Assembly (NCBI GenBank): GCA_900473795.1 | Contig: UCMT01000058.1 | Location: forward strand, 1 to 64,000 | Reading direction: 5' to 3' | Source of the DNA: Hyphomicrobiales bacterium | Lineage (GTDB): Bacteria; Pseudomonadota; Alphaproteobacteria; Rhizobiales; Rhizobiaceae | DNA length: 64,000 bases | Part shown: one piece after another, positions 8,976-15,914 of the stretch | How the letters are laid out: the number at the start of each line of letters is the position of its first letter | Position numbering within the stretch: position 1 is the stretch's first letter | Position numbers and translations under genes: made by a program | Notes under the pieces: model-generated | Told to the model about the DNA's origin: nothing | Seen by the model: the letters and a program-made list of their open reading frames with translations, nothing else | The model's database searches: none

Positions 8976-10952
8976 TCAAAACTCTTCCCAGTTTTCGGCG
9001 GAACCCGATGCCTTCGGCACGGACGACGCGGGGCTGTTAAAGGCGCCCGCCAGCTTGCCCATCAAGGCCTTGGCGGGAGATGGCGCGGGGCGCGCCGTGG
9101 CCGATGTGGCGACGCGAACCGGTTGACGGATTTGCGGGGCGGACACGCCACCGCCGAGCTGGAACTGGCCGATCAACGCGGTCAGGCCTTCGGCATCCTG
9201 TGCCAGCGTATGGCTGGCGGCATTCGTCTCCTCGACCATTGCCGCATTCTGCTGGGTCATCTGATCCAGTTGGCCGATGGCCGTATTGATCTCCTGAAGA
9301 CCGGTCGACTGCTCGCGGGCGGCCATCACGATCGACGTCATGTGCTCGTTGATGCGAACCACATCCGTGCCGATGCGACCGAGCGCCTCGCCGGTTTCCT
9401 GCACCAGACGGACACCGGTTCCAACCTCGGTGCTGGAGCGCCCGACCAGAGCCTTGATGTCCTTGGCGGCGCCTGCTGCCCGCTGGGCGAGCTCGCGCAC
9501 TTCCTGCGCCACCACCGCAAAGCCCTTGCCGGCTTCTCCGGCACGGGCGGCTTCGACCCCGGCATTCAGCGCAAGCAGGTTGGTCTGGAAGGCGATCTCG
9601 TCGATCACATTGATGATCTTGCCGATCTCGGACGAGGCGTTTTCGATCCGGGCCATGGCGTCGACCGCTTCGCGAACGATGCGGCGCGACTCTTCCGCAT
9701 TGGTGCGCGTCTCGCCGACCATCTGGCTCGCTTCCTCCGCGCGCTGGGTAGCGGTGCGCACGGTGACGGTGATCTGGTCGAGCGCTGCCGAGGTTTCTTC
9801 CAGGGAGGCTGCCTGTTGCTCGGTCCGCTTGGCGAGATCGTCTGCGGCGCCGCGCATCTGCTGGCTGTTGGACTGGATCGAGCTGCTGTTTTCGCGGACG
9901 CTGGCAAGCGCGCTCTGCAGCTTTTCGACCGTGTGGTTGAAATCCTGACGCAGCGATTCGAGATCGGCACGGAACGGCTGGTCGATCGTTGCCGTCAGAT
10001 TGCCTTCCGAGAGGCGGTTCAGACCTTGCCCAAGCGCGGCAACCGCAGTCTGCACCTGCCGTACCTCTTCTGCACGGGCTGCTTCGCCCGCTGCGCGCTC
10101 GGCTTCATTTTCGCTGCGGCTTGCAGCAGCCGAGCGTTCAAGATCGCGTTTTTCGACAGCGGCGACCCGGAACATCTCGACGGAACGGGCCATTTCACCA
10201 ATCTCGTCGCTGCGCTTGACCGCCTCTACCGCGGTTTCATAGTCGCCTTTCAGGATGCGCTGCATGCTGTCGCGCACGGCAAAAACGCCACGGCGAAGGA
10301 CGTTGCCGTGGAAATAGAGCATGCCCAGAAGCGACGCCATGGCGAAGAGCCCAACGACAATCTGGAACAGGAGGGATTCGTGCGAGCGGTCGGTTGCATC
10401 GGCGACACGCGCACCAAGCGCCAGGCCAGCCTCTTCATACAATTTTCCAAGCGTTACGGCCATGCGCTCGCCGGCGCCATCAATCGTATCGTCGATAGCG
10501 CCGTATGCATCCGCAGGAGCGCCCTCTTCCACCATTTTCTTCAGGTCCACCTGAATAGCCTTGGTTATCTCGGCGAGATCGGCATCAAACGTTGCCATGA
10601 TCTCCGGCTTGCCTAGAGATGCGGCCAATTCCATTGCGGCCGGCTTTCCGGCATTCAGTGCGGAGATGAAATCGGCGACCGCCTTCACCCGTTCCGGCGC
10701 GACCTGACGCTCCTCGCGATCGACGATCGTATCCATCGCCACCAGGGTCAGCTCGACGCTGGCAAGCCGCATGGCTCCGGCATTCTTGATGGCATCCTGC
10801 GCGATGATGGCTTTGTCGAGCGCCTGGTTGACATGCGAATTCTGATACCAGCCAACAGCCAGCATCGAACCAAAGCCGATGAAGGCAGCGAAACCCAGAG
10901 TGCCGAGCCGCTGGCTGACGGAAAGTTTACGGTCGAGTTGTGCAGACGTCAT
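8976..10952 (-). CDS. methyl-accepting chemotaxis protein with NWEEF tail
   Basis: 658 residues: first membrane helix (about 17-35), periplasmic ligand domain of about 155 residues (helical, four-helix-bundle type), second helix (about 190-212), HAMP domain, and a long cytoplasmic coiled coil with the signalling tip around EIAFQTNLLALNAGVEAARA. The protein ends in NWEEF, matching the C-terminal pentapeptide (NWETF/NWEEF) that tethers the CheR methyltransferase and CheB, so this is a self-sufficient major-type receptor. The frame is open to 11114, but the ATG at 10952 gives the normal short cytoplasmic N terminus. Transcribed with cheW. The ligand cannot be read from the sequence. Confidence 0.92.
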   Translation of the reverse strand: MTSAQLDRKLSVSQRLGTLGFAAFIGFGSMLAVGWYQNSHVNQALDKAIIAQDAIKNAGAMRLASVELTLVAMDTIVDREERQVAPERVKAVADFISALNAGKPAAMELAASLGKPEIMATFDADLAEITKAIQVDLKKMVEEGAPADAYGAIDDTIDGAGERMAVTLGKLYEEAGLALGARVADATDRSHESLLFQIVVGLFAMASLLGMLYFHGNVLRRGVFAVRDSMQRILKGDYETAVEAVKRSDEIGEMARSVEMFRVAAVEKRDLERSAAASRSENEAERAAGEAARAEEVRQVQTAVAALGQGLNRLSEGNLTATIDQPFRADLESLRQDFNHTVEKLQSALASVRENSSSIQSNSQQMRGAADDLAKRTEQQAASLEETSAALDQITVTVRTATQRAEEASQMVGETRTNAEESRRIVREAVDAMARIENASSEIGKIINVIDEIAFQTNLLALNAGVEAARAGEAGKGFAVVAQEVRELAQRAAGAAKDIKALVGRSSTEVGTGVRLVQETGEALGRIGTDVVRINEHMTSIVMAAREQSTGLQEINTAIGQLDQMTQQNAAMVEETNAASHTLAQDAEGLTALIGQFQLGGGVSAPQIRQPVRVATSATARPAPSPAKALMGKLAGAFNSPASSVPKASGSAENWEEF

Positions 10953-11106
10953 ACAGCAGTATCCAGTTCGTGAGTGCGGCAGCGAGCGTCGCGCGCGCAG
11001 GAAAAGGGAGCGATGATGCGGGAAACCGGACTGATGCAAACCGGCGACGTCATGTCGGCAAGGGGATTCGCACCCCTCCACGCACTTAGAACATGGCAAA
11101 CACAAA

Positions 11107-11121
11107 TTAACCATTCGCTAA
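11107..11121. promoter_or_regulatory. possible CtrA binding site upstream of the chemoreceptor
   Basis: TTAA-N7-CTAA, one mismatch from the CtrA consensus TTAA-N7-TTAA, with the first half extended as TTAACCAT. It lies about 155 bp before the chemoreceptor start. CtrA controls motility genes in many alphaproteobacteria. A match this short can arise by chance. Confidence 0.3.
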
Positions 11122-11220
11122 AATGAGCGCCGAATTCTCGGGATTCGAATGCCCCGGACCGCGCCGGAAACGTGCCATCCACACCTTTCAATCTTCGACG
11201 CTGCCGGGTAACATGGCGGC

Positions 11221-11379
11221 ATGCAGGATAATGCGAAAAAGCACCCGCCAACCCTGATGGTCACCGCCCTTGCCGGCGGGGGCCTCGTTCTGCTTCTCGC
11301 CGCATTTCTCGGATGGATCGTTCAGGGACCGGAGATATTCCTGACCATGGCCGAAAACGGCCTTTCCTGGTGTTTCTGA
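11221..11379 (+). CDS. small single-span membrane protein, 52 residues
   Basis: A short open frame starting MQDNAKKHPPTLMV and ending ENGLSWCF. Residues about 12-36 form one hydrophobic helix rich in Ala, Gly and Leu, so it should sit in the inner membrane. It lies 102 bp before the SCO1/SenC gene on the same strand and may share its transcript. Peptides of this look occur as hypothetical proteins in other rhizobia, as far as I recall. A role in copper or oxidase assembly is only suggested by the neighbour. Confidence 0.55.
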   Translation: MQDNAKKHPPTLMVTALAGGGLVLLLAAFLGWIVQGPEIFLTMAENGLSWCF

Positions 11380-11481
11380 TCCTGCCTGCCGCATATTGAC
11401 GCTGGCTGCCCGAACGTTTGCAACCTTCGGTGCGAAGGTCTATCTGGTCATAAAGATTGGTTAAATGAACCGGACATCATC

Positions 11482-12084
11482 ATGAAAGCACTTCGCATCG
11501 TTCTTTGGGCCGCCGTGGCCGTCGTCGCGGCTGCCCTCGGCTGGATGACCTATCAAATGACCGCCTCGAAGGACCAGATCGCGGCCGGTCCTTTCGGCGT
11601 GCCATTCGAGCTCGTCTCCCAGACCGGCCAGCCGATCTCGGAAAAGGCTTTCACCGGCAAGCCGACTGCTTTGTTCTTCGGCTTCACCCATTGCCCGGAG
11701 GTCTGCCCGACGACCCTGTTCGAATTGAACGGCTGGTTGGAAAAGGTCGACCCGGACGGTACCAAGCTGCAGGCCTACTTCATCAGCGTCGATCCCGAAC
11801 GCGACACGCCTGAAGTCCTTGGCCAATATGTCTCGAACGTTTCCAAGCGAATCATCGGCATTTCCGGTCGGCCGGACAAGGTGATGGAAATGGTCAAGGG
11901 TTTCCGGGTCTACGCCAAGAAAATCCCGCTGGACGAGAAGAAGCCGGACGGCGATTATACGATGGACCACACCGCCTCCGTTTTCCTTCTCGATTCCGAA
12001 GGCAAATTCACCGGCACCATCGCTTATGGCGAAAATCCGGACACCGCGGTCAAGAAACTGGAAAATCTGCTGAAGACATCGTGA
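11482..12084 (+). CDS. SCO1/SenC copper chaperone
   Basis: Membrane-anchored periplasmic protein that delivers copper to, or reduces, the CuA site of cytochrome c oxidase. 200 residues: N-terminal membrane anchor (about 5-25) and a thioredoxin-like domain. The copper ligands are visible: Cys71 and Cys75 in HCPEVCP and His163 in YTMDHTASVF. Length is normal. The next gene begins 17 bp downstream, so co-transcription with the FAD monooxygenase is likely. No oxidase genes lie nearby. Confidence 0.92.
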   Translation: MKALRIVLWAAVAVVAAALGWMTYQMTASKDQIAAGPFGVPFELVSQTGQPISEKAFTGKPTALFFGFTHCPEVCPTTLFELNGWLEKVDPDGTKLQAYFISVDPERDTPEVLGQYVSNVSKRIIGISGRPDKVMEMVKGFRVYAKKIPLDEKKPDGDYTMDHTASVFLLDSEGKFTGTIAYGENPDTAVKKLENLLKTS

Positions 12085-12100
12085 TCGTCGCGAGGGGCTG

Positions 12101-13231
12101 ATGGGGGAGCGCACCGGAAGGTCAATTCTGATTGCCGGTGCGGGGCCTACCGGACTTGCTCTGGCGCTCGAACTTGCGCGGCGCGGCTATCGGCCCCGTC
12201 TGGTGGCAAACGCCCCAGGACCGGCACCAATCAACGAGAGCCGGGCGCTCGGTATCAACGCCAGAACCCTGACGCTTCTGGAAGCCTGCGGCGCCACTGC
12301 CCTGATCCTGGCTGAAGCCCGTCGCTTGACCGAATTCAAGATATCTTCGGCAGGCAAGTTGCTGCTGACGATCGACACCGAAAAATTCCGCGGCCCCTAT
12401 TGCCCGATCTACGCATTGCCACAGGGCCAAACGGAGCGATTGCTGCTCCAGCGGCTGTCGGCTGTCGGCATCAGACCTGAGTGGTCAACGCACCTTCAGG
12501 CGGTGTCCGGCGATGTCAGGAACCCGATCGTGACGCTTCTGCACGTGAACGGCGGGGCAGAGACGGTGCTGCCGGACGTGCTGATCGGTGCGGACGGCGC
12601 CCATTCCGCCGTGCGCAAGGCCTGCGGTTTCGCTTTTCCGGGCGATGCGATCGAAAGCCGATTTTTCCTCGCCGATTACCGCTATGCCCAGCAGGTCGAT
12701 ACCAGCTTCGTCCAGATGAATTTTCTCAATCCGGGCGTGCTCGGACGCCTGCCGGTGTGCGAAGATACGCTGCGTTACGTATCGACGATCGAGGATTTCG
12801 AAACGCGCATCGATCATCCGGCCACGGTCCTGGAACGGACTTGGAAATCGGACTTCACCATCAGTTTCCGCCACGTCGAAACGATGAGCCGCGGCAATGT
12901 CTTTCTTGCCGGCGACGCCGCCCATGTGCATTCGCCGGCTGGCGCCCGTGGCATGAACCTCGGCATCGAGGACGCCTGCTGGCTCGGCTGGCTGATTTCC
13001 GAAGGGCGGGAACAGGACTATTCCAGCCTGAGAATGCCCGTCGTCAAAACCGTGCTCAAGGAGACGCGGCGCAACACCACCTTCATCACCCTGAAGAATC
13101 CGCTCCTGACCGGTGTGCGTGCACGGTTGATGCCGCTGTTGAACAGCATCCCCGGTTTCACCGCGGCGGCGTTGCGCAATGTTTCCGGCCAGGACACGCC
13201 GCCGCCGCCCTGGATTCCCGACGCCAGGTAG
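12101..13231 (+). CDS. FAD-dependent monooxygenase (UbiH/PHBH-type)
   Basis: 376 residues. The N-terminal Rossmann motif GAGPTGLALALELARRGY binds FAD, and the second FAD motif is LAGDAAHVHSPAGARGMN (about 265-285), typical of aromatic-ring hydroxylases. VLIGADGAHSAVRK (about 160-175) is the conserved DG motif. The family adds oxygen to aromatic substrates using NAD(P)H; the substrate here cannot be told. It follows the SCO1 gene by 17 bp and precedes prmA by 71 bp. Alternative: a geranylgeranyl reductase-like oxidoreductase, which is less likely. Confidence 0.8.
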   Translation: MGERTGRSILIAGAGPTGLALALELARRGYRPRLVANAPGPAPINESRALGINARTLTLLEACGATALILAEARRLTEFKISSAGKLLLTIDTEKFRGPYCPIYALPQGQTERLLLQRLSAVGIRPEWSTHLQAVSGDVRNPIVTLLHVNGGAETVLPDVLIGADGAHSAVRKACGFAFPGDAIESRFFLADYRYAQQVDTSFVQMNFLNPGVLGRLPVCEDTLRYVSTIEDFETRIDHPATVLERTWKSDFTISFRHVETMSRGNVFLAGDAAHVHSPAGARGMNLGIEDACWLGWLISEGREQDYSSLRMPVVKTVLKETRRNTTFITLKNPLLTGVRARLMPLLNSIPGFTAAALRNVSGQDTPPPPWIPDAR

Positions 13232-13302
13232 TCCTGCGCTTTACCTTTGATCGGCGGGCATGCTAGAGCGCGCAAGCCGCCCGCCGACCAAGGATAAAGA
13301 CA

Positions 13303-14181
13303 TTGAGCGACCTTCGCCTGTTCATCACCACGACCGAAAAGCAGTCGGAAGTCATCATGGACCTGATGACCGAAGCGTTCGAGGATGACGGCTACGCCAT
13401 CGCCACCATGGAGATGGATGAAAAGAAGGACATCTGGGAGGCGTCGCTCTACATCGATTTCGACGAGGAAGACGAGATGCGGGTGCGCTTCGCCGAAGTC
13501 GTCGCGCCACATTTTCCGGATGCGACGATCGAGCGGGAAGTCATTCCCGATGTCGACTGGATCGCCAAGTCGCTGGAGGGCCTGTCGCCCGTGCGCGCCG
13601 GCCGTTTCCTCGTGCACGGCTCGCATGACCGCGACAAGGTGCGGGCCAACGACATCGCCATCGAGATCGATGCCGGCCAGGCGTTCGGCACCGGCCATCA
13701 CGGCACGACGGCGGGCTGCCTCGAAGTCATCGAAACCGTCATGCGCGCCCGCAAGGTCCGCAACGCGCTCGATCTCGGCACCGGCAGCGGCGTCCTGGCG
13801 ATCGCCGCGCGCAAGCTGAAGCCGGTTCCGGTGCTGGCAACCGACATCGACCCGATCGCGACGCGTGTCGCCGCCGAGAATGTGCGCCGCAACGGCATCG
13901 CCACCGGCATCGCCACCGTGACCGCCGCCGGCTTCCACTCGCCGGCCTTTGCCGCCCATGGTCCCTTCGACCTGATCATCGCCAACATCCTCGCCCGCCC
14001 GCTGATCAAGATGGCGCCGCAGCTTGCCGGCCATCTGGCGCCCGGCGGCTCGGTCATCCTGTCAGGCATTCTGGCGTCGCAACGCTGGAAGGTGCTGTCC
14101 GCCTATAATGGTCAGCATCTGCGCCATGTTCGCACCATCTGGCGCAACGGCTGGGTGACGATCCATCTCGACCGTCCCTGA
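13303..14181 (+). CDS. prmA: ribosomal protein L11 methyltransferase
   Basis: Transfers methyl groups from S-adenosylmethionine to the N terminus and lysines of ribosomal protein L11. 292 residues: an N-terminal substrate-recognition domain (about 1-100) and a Rossmann-fold methyltransferase domain with the SAM motif ALDLGTGSGVLAIAA (about 160-175) and NILARPL (about 227-233). The start is TTG at 13303, preceded by AAGGA at a good distance; no ATG in frame fits better. A bidirectional terminator lies 30 bp after the stop. Confidence 0.92.
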   Translation: MSDLRLFITTTEKQSEVIMDLMTEAFEDDGYAIATMEMDEKKDIWEASLYIDFDEEDEMRVRFAEVVAPHFPDATIEREVIPDVDWIAKSLEGLSPVRAGRFLVHGSHDRDKVRANDIAIEIDAGQAFGTGHHGTTAGCLEVIETVMRARKVRNALDLGTGSGVLAIAARKLKPVPVLATDIDPIATRVAAENVRRNGIATGIATVTAAGFHSPAFAAHGPFDLIIANILARPLIKMAPQLAGHLAPGGSVILSGILASQRWKVLSAYNGQHLRHVRTIWRNGWVTIHLDRP

Positions 14182-14210
14182 GGGATGGCATTTTAAACCT
14201 CCGGACAATG

Positions 14211-14247
14211 AAAAACCCGCCTGTCCGTCATGGACAAGCGGGTTTTT
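14211..14247. terminator. bidirectional Rho-independent terminator
   Basis: Arms AAAAACCCGC-CTGTCC and GGACA-A-GCGGGTTTTT enclose a 5-nt loop. U-runs follow on both strands, so it can end prmA on the plus strand and the candidate small RNA on the minus strand. Confidence 0.85.
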
Positions 14248-14458
14248 CAAAACAAAGGCGATGCCGAAGCACCGCCCGCTGACCGGCAAGCCGGTCATGT
14301 CCGCGAGCTTGAGGAGGAGGAGCGCTCAAGCGGACTCTTCATGATCTGAAATTGGCCACCCGGAGGGAGGAGGAGAAGGGCGACCAACCATATTCAGACC
14401 ATGCAGCTCTTGCCTTTCGGCATTCGCGTGAACAACAGATTTGCGTCCGCGTTCGTTG
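14211..14458 (-). ncRNA. candidate structured small RNA with CU-rich loops
   Basis: The minus strand shows five successive hairpins. A: 14354-14385, 8-bp stem (GGTCGCCC/GGGTGGCC) with a 16-nt loop containing CTCCTCCTCCC. B: 14299-14335, inner stem CTTGAG/CTCAAG plus outer GTCCG/CGGAC, with loop CGCTCCTCCTC. C: 14281-14296, GACCGG-CTTG-CCGGTC. D: 14257-14276, 8-bp stem with a UUCG tetraloop. E: the terminator. Loops A and B are complementary to Shine-Dalgarno sequences, a pattern known for rhizobial alpha-r14 (NfeR1-type) and related riboregulators, so trans-acting translational repression is the inferred role. The 5' end is estimated from the promoter at 14465-14493. No protein gene follows. 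Family membership cannot be assigned by eye. Confidence 0.6.
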
Positions 14459-14464
14459 AGTGGG

Positions 14465-14493
14465 TTTATAGACTATTTTTGAAACGGGTCTAG
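14465..14493 (-). promoter_or_regulatory. putative sigma-70 promoter of the small RNA
   Basis: On the minus strand CTAGAC (14493-14488) and TATAAA (14470-14465) are separated by exactly 17 nt. This resembles the housekeeping promoter (CTTGAC-N17-CTATAT) reported for rhizobial small RNAs. Transcription would begin near 14458. Confidence 0.5.
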
Positions 14494-14568
14494 GTGCATT
14501 GCAGCATGGGAGCCATGCACACGACGCATAAGTATGATAATTGTGACGGTTCAGACGCTGGAGGATGG

Positions 14569-15096
14569 ATGCTGGCGACAATCATACCTCTCATCGGCCT
14601 TATGCTGATCGTCTGGGTTCTCGGCGCGGCCCTCTGGTCAATGCGTGGCGGGAAAAGGCAAAGCCAGACAAAATGGCCGCCCTACCCTGTCATCAACGCC
14701 TCGGAAGAGGAGATGCAGCGCCGGCATCTCGAATGCCGCGACCGTCTCAGTCACGCGGCCTACGGCGAGGCAGCCGCGCGATCGCTGTGGCAGAAGCTGA
14801 TGACATGCGAGCCGGGCACGGGCCTTATCCACCAATTCCACCGCGACTATTGCGGACATGGCCTGATCCGCACCGGCAACACGATTACGCTGCGCGAAAT
14901 CTACGACGGCAGTGCCGGCGATCCGCTGGCGGCGTGGCAGACAGAAGCCGATTTCGTCGCCTTCTTCTCTCGCCAGTCGGATTTCAGTTGTAGCGGCTTC
15001 GACCCGGGGGAGCCGGTATTCTTCACCGACGACCGCTGGTCGCAGAACAATCAACGGCTGACATGGGAGATTATCCGGAAATTCGTCGAAAATTGA
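14569..15096 (+). CDS. hypothetical protein with N-terminal membrane helix
   Basis: 175 residues. The first 25 residues (LATIIPLIGLMLIVWVLGAA) form a membrane helix; the rest is soluble, with His/Cys-containing stretches such as FHRDYCGHGL and no fold I recognise. I chose the ATG at 14569 because a GGAGG stands 4 nt before it and the helix then begins the protein; the frame stays open to a GTG at 14494. It is convergent with the orphan gene at 15134-15580. Coding character is supported by strong GC bias at third positions. Function unknown. Confidence 0.6.
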   Translation: MLATIIPLIGLMLIVWVLGAALWSMRGGKRQSQTKWPPYPVINASEEEMQRRHLECRDRLSHAAYGEAAARSLWQKLMTCEPGTGLIHQFHRDYCGHGLIRTGNTITLREIYDGSAGDPLAAWQTEADFVAFFSRQSDFSCSGFDPGEPVFFTDDRWSQNNQRLTWEIIRKFVEN

Positions 15097-15133
15097 ATAG
15101 GCGCGTTCACAAACACACAAAGGTCGCGGGTGA

Positions 15134-15580
15134 TCAGACGCCGCCGATAAGCAGATAAGGATAGCGGTGGAGCAGTGACCGTACACGCGTCTCAAACTGG
15201 TCTAGAAATCTGAGGAGTGTCTCTCGCTGGAACTCATGTCGATCATGCAGAAACGCAGGGGTGACGACATATTTGCCGATGATTGCATCCAGATGAACCC
15301 CAGCACTTACATCGCCTCGCAGCTCTGGAAAGTGGGAGAGCACGTCAATCCATATCTCCTTCGAAAGCCAGGCGATGCCCCAATGGTAACCATCGCTCCA
15401 TGCCGGGAACGCGCGAGCGACCATGCCCTCTATGAAAAGGAAGGCCTCCTCACTCACACTAAAAACGTCAGAACCCTCGCGGTCGTAATCGTATTGACCG
15501 GCAAAAGCGTGGTCACAGGGAATAAAGTCAAAAGTCAATCCGCCTTGCGGACCGTCGACAATCCGATAATCAATGCACAT
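15134..15580 (-). CDS. hypothetical protein, orphan
   Basis: 148 residues, acidic, Trp- and Phe-rich, without signal peptide or membrane helix (begins MCIDYRIVDGPQGG). It does not match a family I know. Its size, acidity and isolated position resemble immunity-type proteins, but nothing in the sequence proves that and no toxin gene is adjacent. Base composition is visibly less GC-rich than the surroundings, suggesting acquisition. No good ribosome binding site precedes the ATG, so expression is uncertain. An overlapping plus-strand frame at 15236-15766 looks less natural. Confidence 0.5.
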   Translation of the reverse strand: MCIDYRIVDGPQGGLTFDFIPCDHAFAGQYDYDREGSDVFSVSEEAFLFIEGMVARAFPAWSDGYHWGIAWLSKEIWIDVLSHFPELRGDVSAGVHLDAIIGKYVVTPAFLHDRHEFQRETLLRFLDQFETRVRSLLHRYPYLLIGGV

Positions 15581-15914
15581 GAAAAAATGCGGACACCGCG
15601 TGCCGCTTACTGTTTCCTAAGCCTTCATAACAAGGCTAGGCACGATCCGGCAATTGTATTCGTTGGGGCGATCGCGAATGAATGCAATTGTTGGATATCG
15701 GAGATTGCGAATCCAGCCGGAAAATTCGACGTGGCTTTTCCGGAACTGCTTCGATTCCCGGATTAGTTCTAGATAACAACCGAGCAAAACACAGGCTTTC
15801 GCTGTTATATCATTTTCCGCTAGAGTGCCCGTACCCTTCAGGAATCGGCCAGTTCCTTCGCGCACGCGATCCCGACCCAGCGGCTCTTCTTCGGGCCTAT
15901 CGCAGGAAAATCAG
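15581..15914. other. intergenic region before aminopeptidase P
   Basis: 334 bp, lower in GC than neighbouring DNA in its first two thirds. It carries small open frames on both strands (15617-15865 minus, with a GTG start) that I do not accept as genes. It should contain the promoters of the divergent orphan gene and the aminopeptidase gene; no clear consensus was picked out. Confidence 0.4.

Noticed and set aside
15236-15766. Plus-strand frame of 176 codons overlapping the orphan gene
   Set aside because: Less protein-like than the minus-strand frame and has no ribosome binding site; neither is certain.
15617-15865. Minus-strand frame of 82 codons, GTG start
   Set aside because: No ribosome binding site, overlaps the promoter area of aminopeptidase P, no family resemblance.
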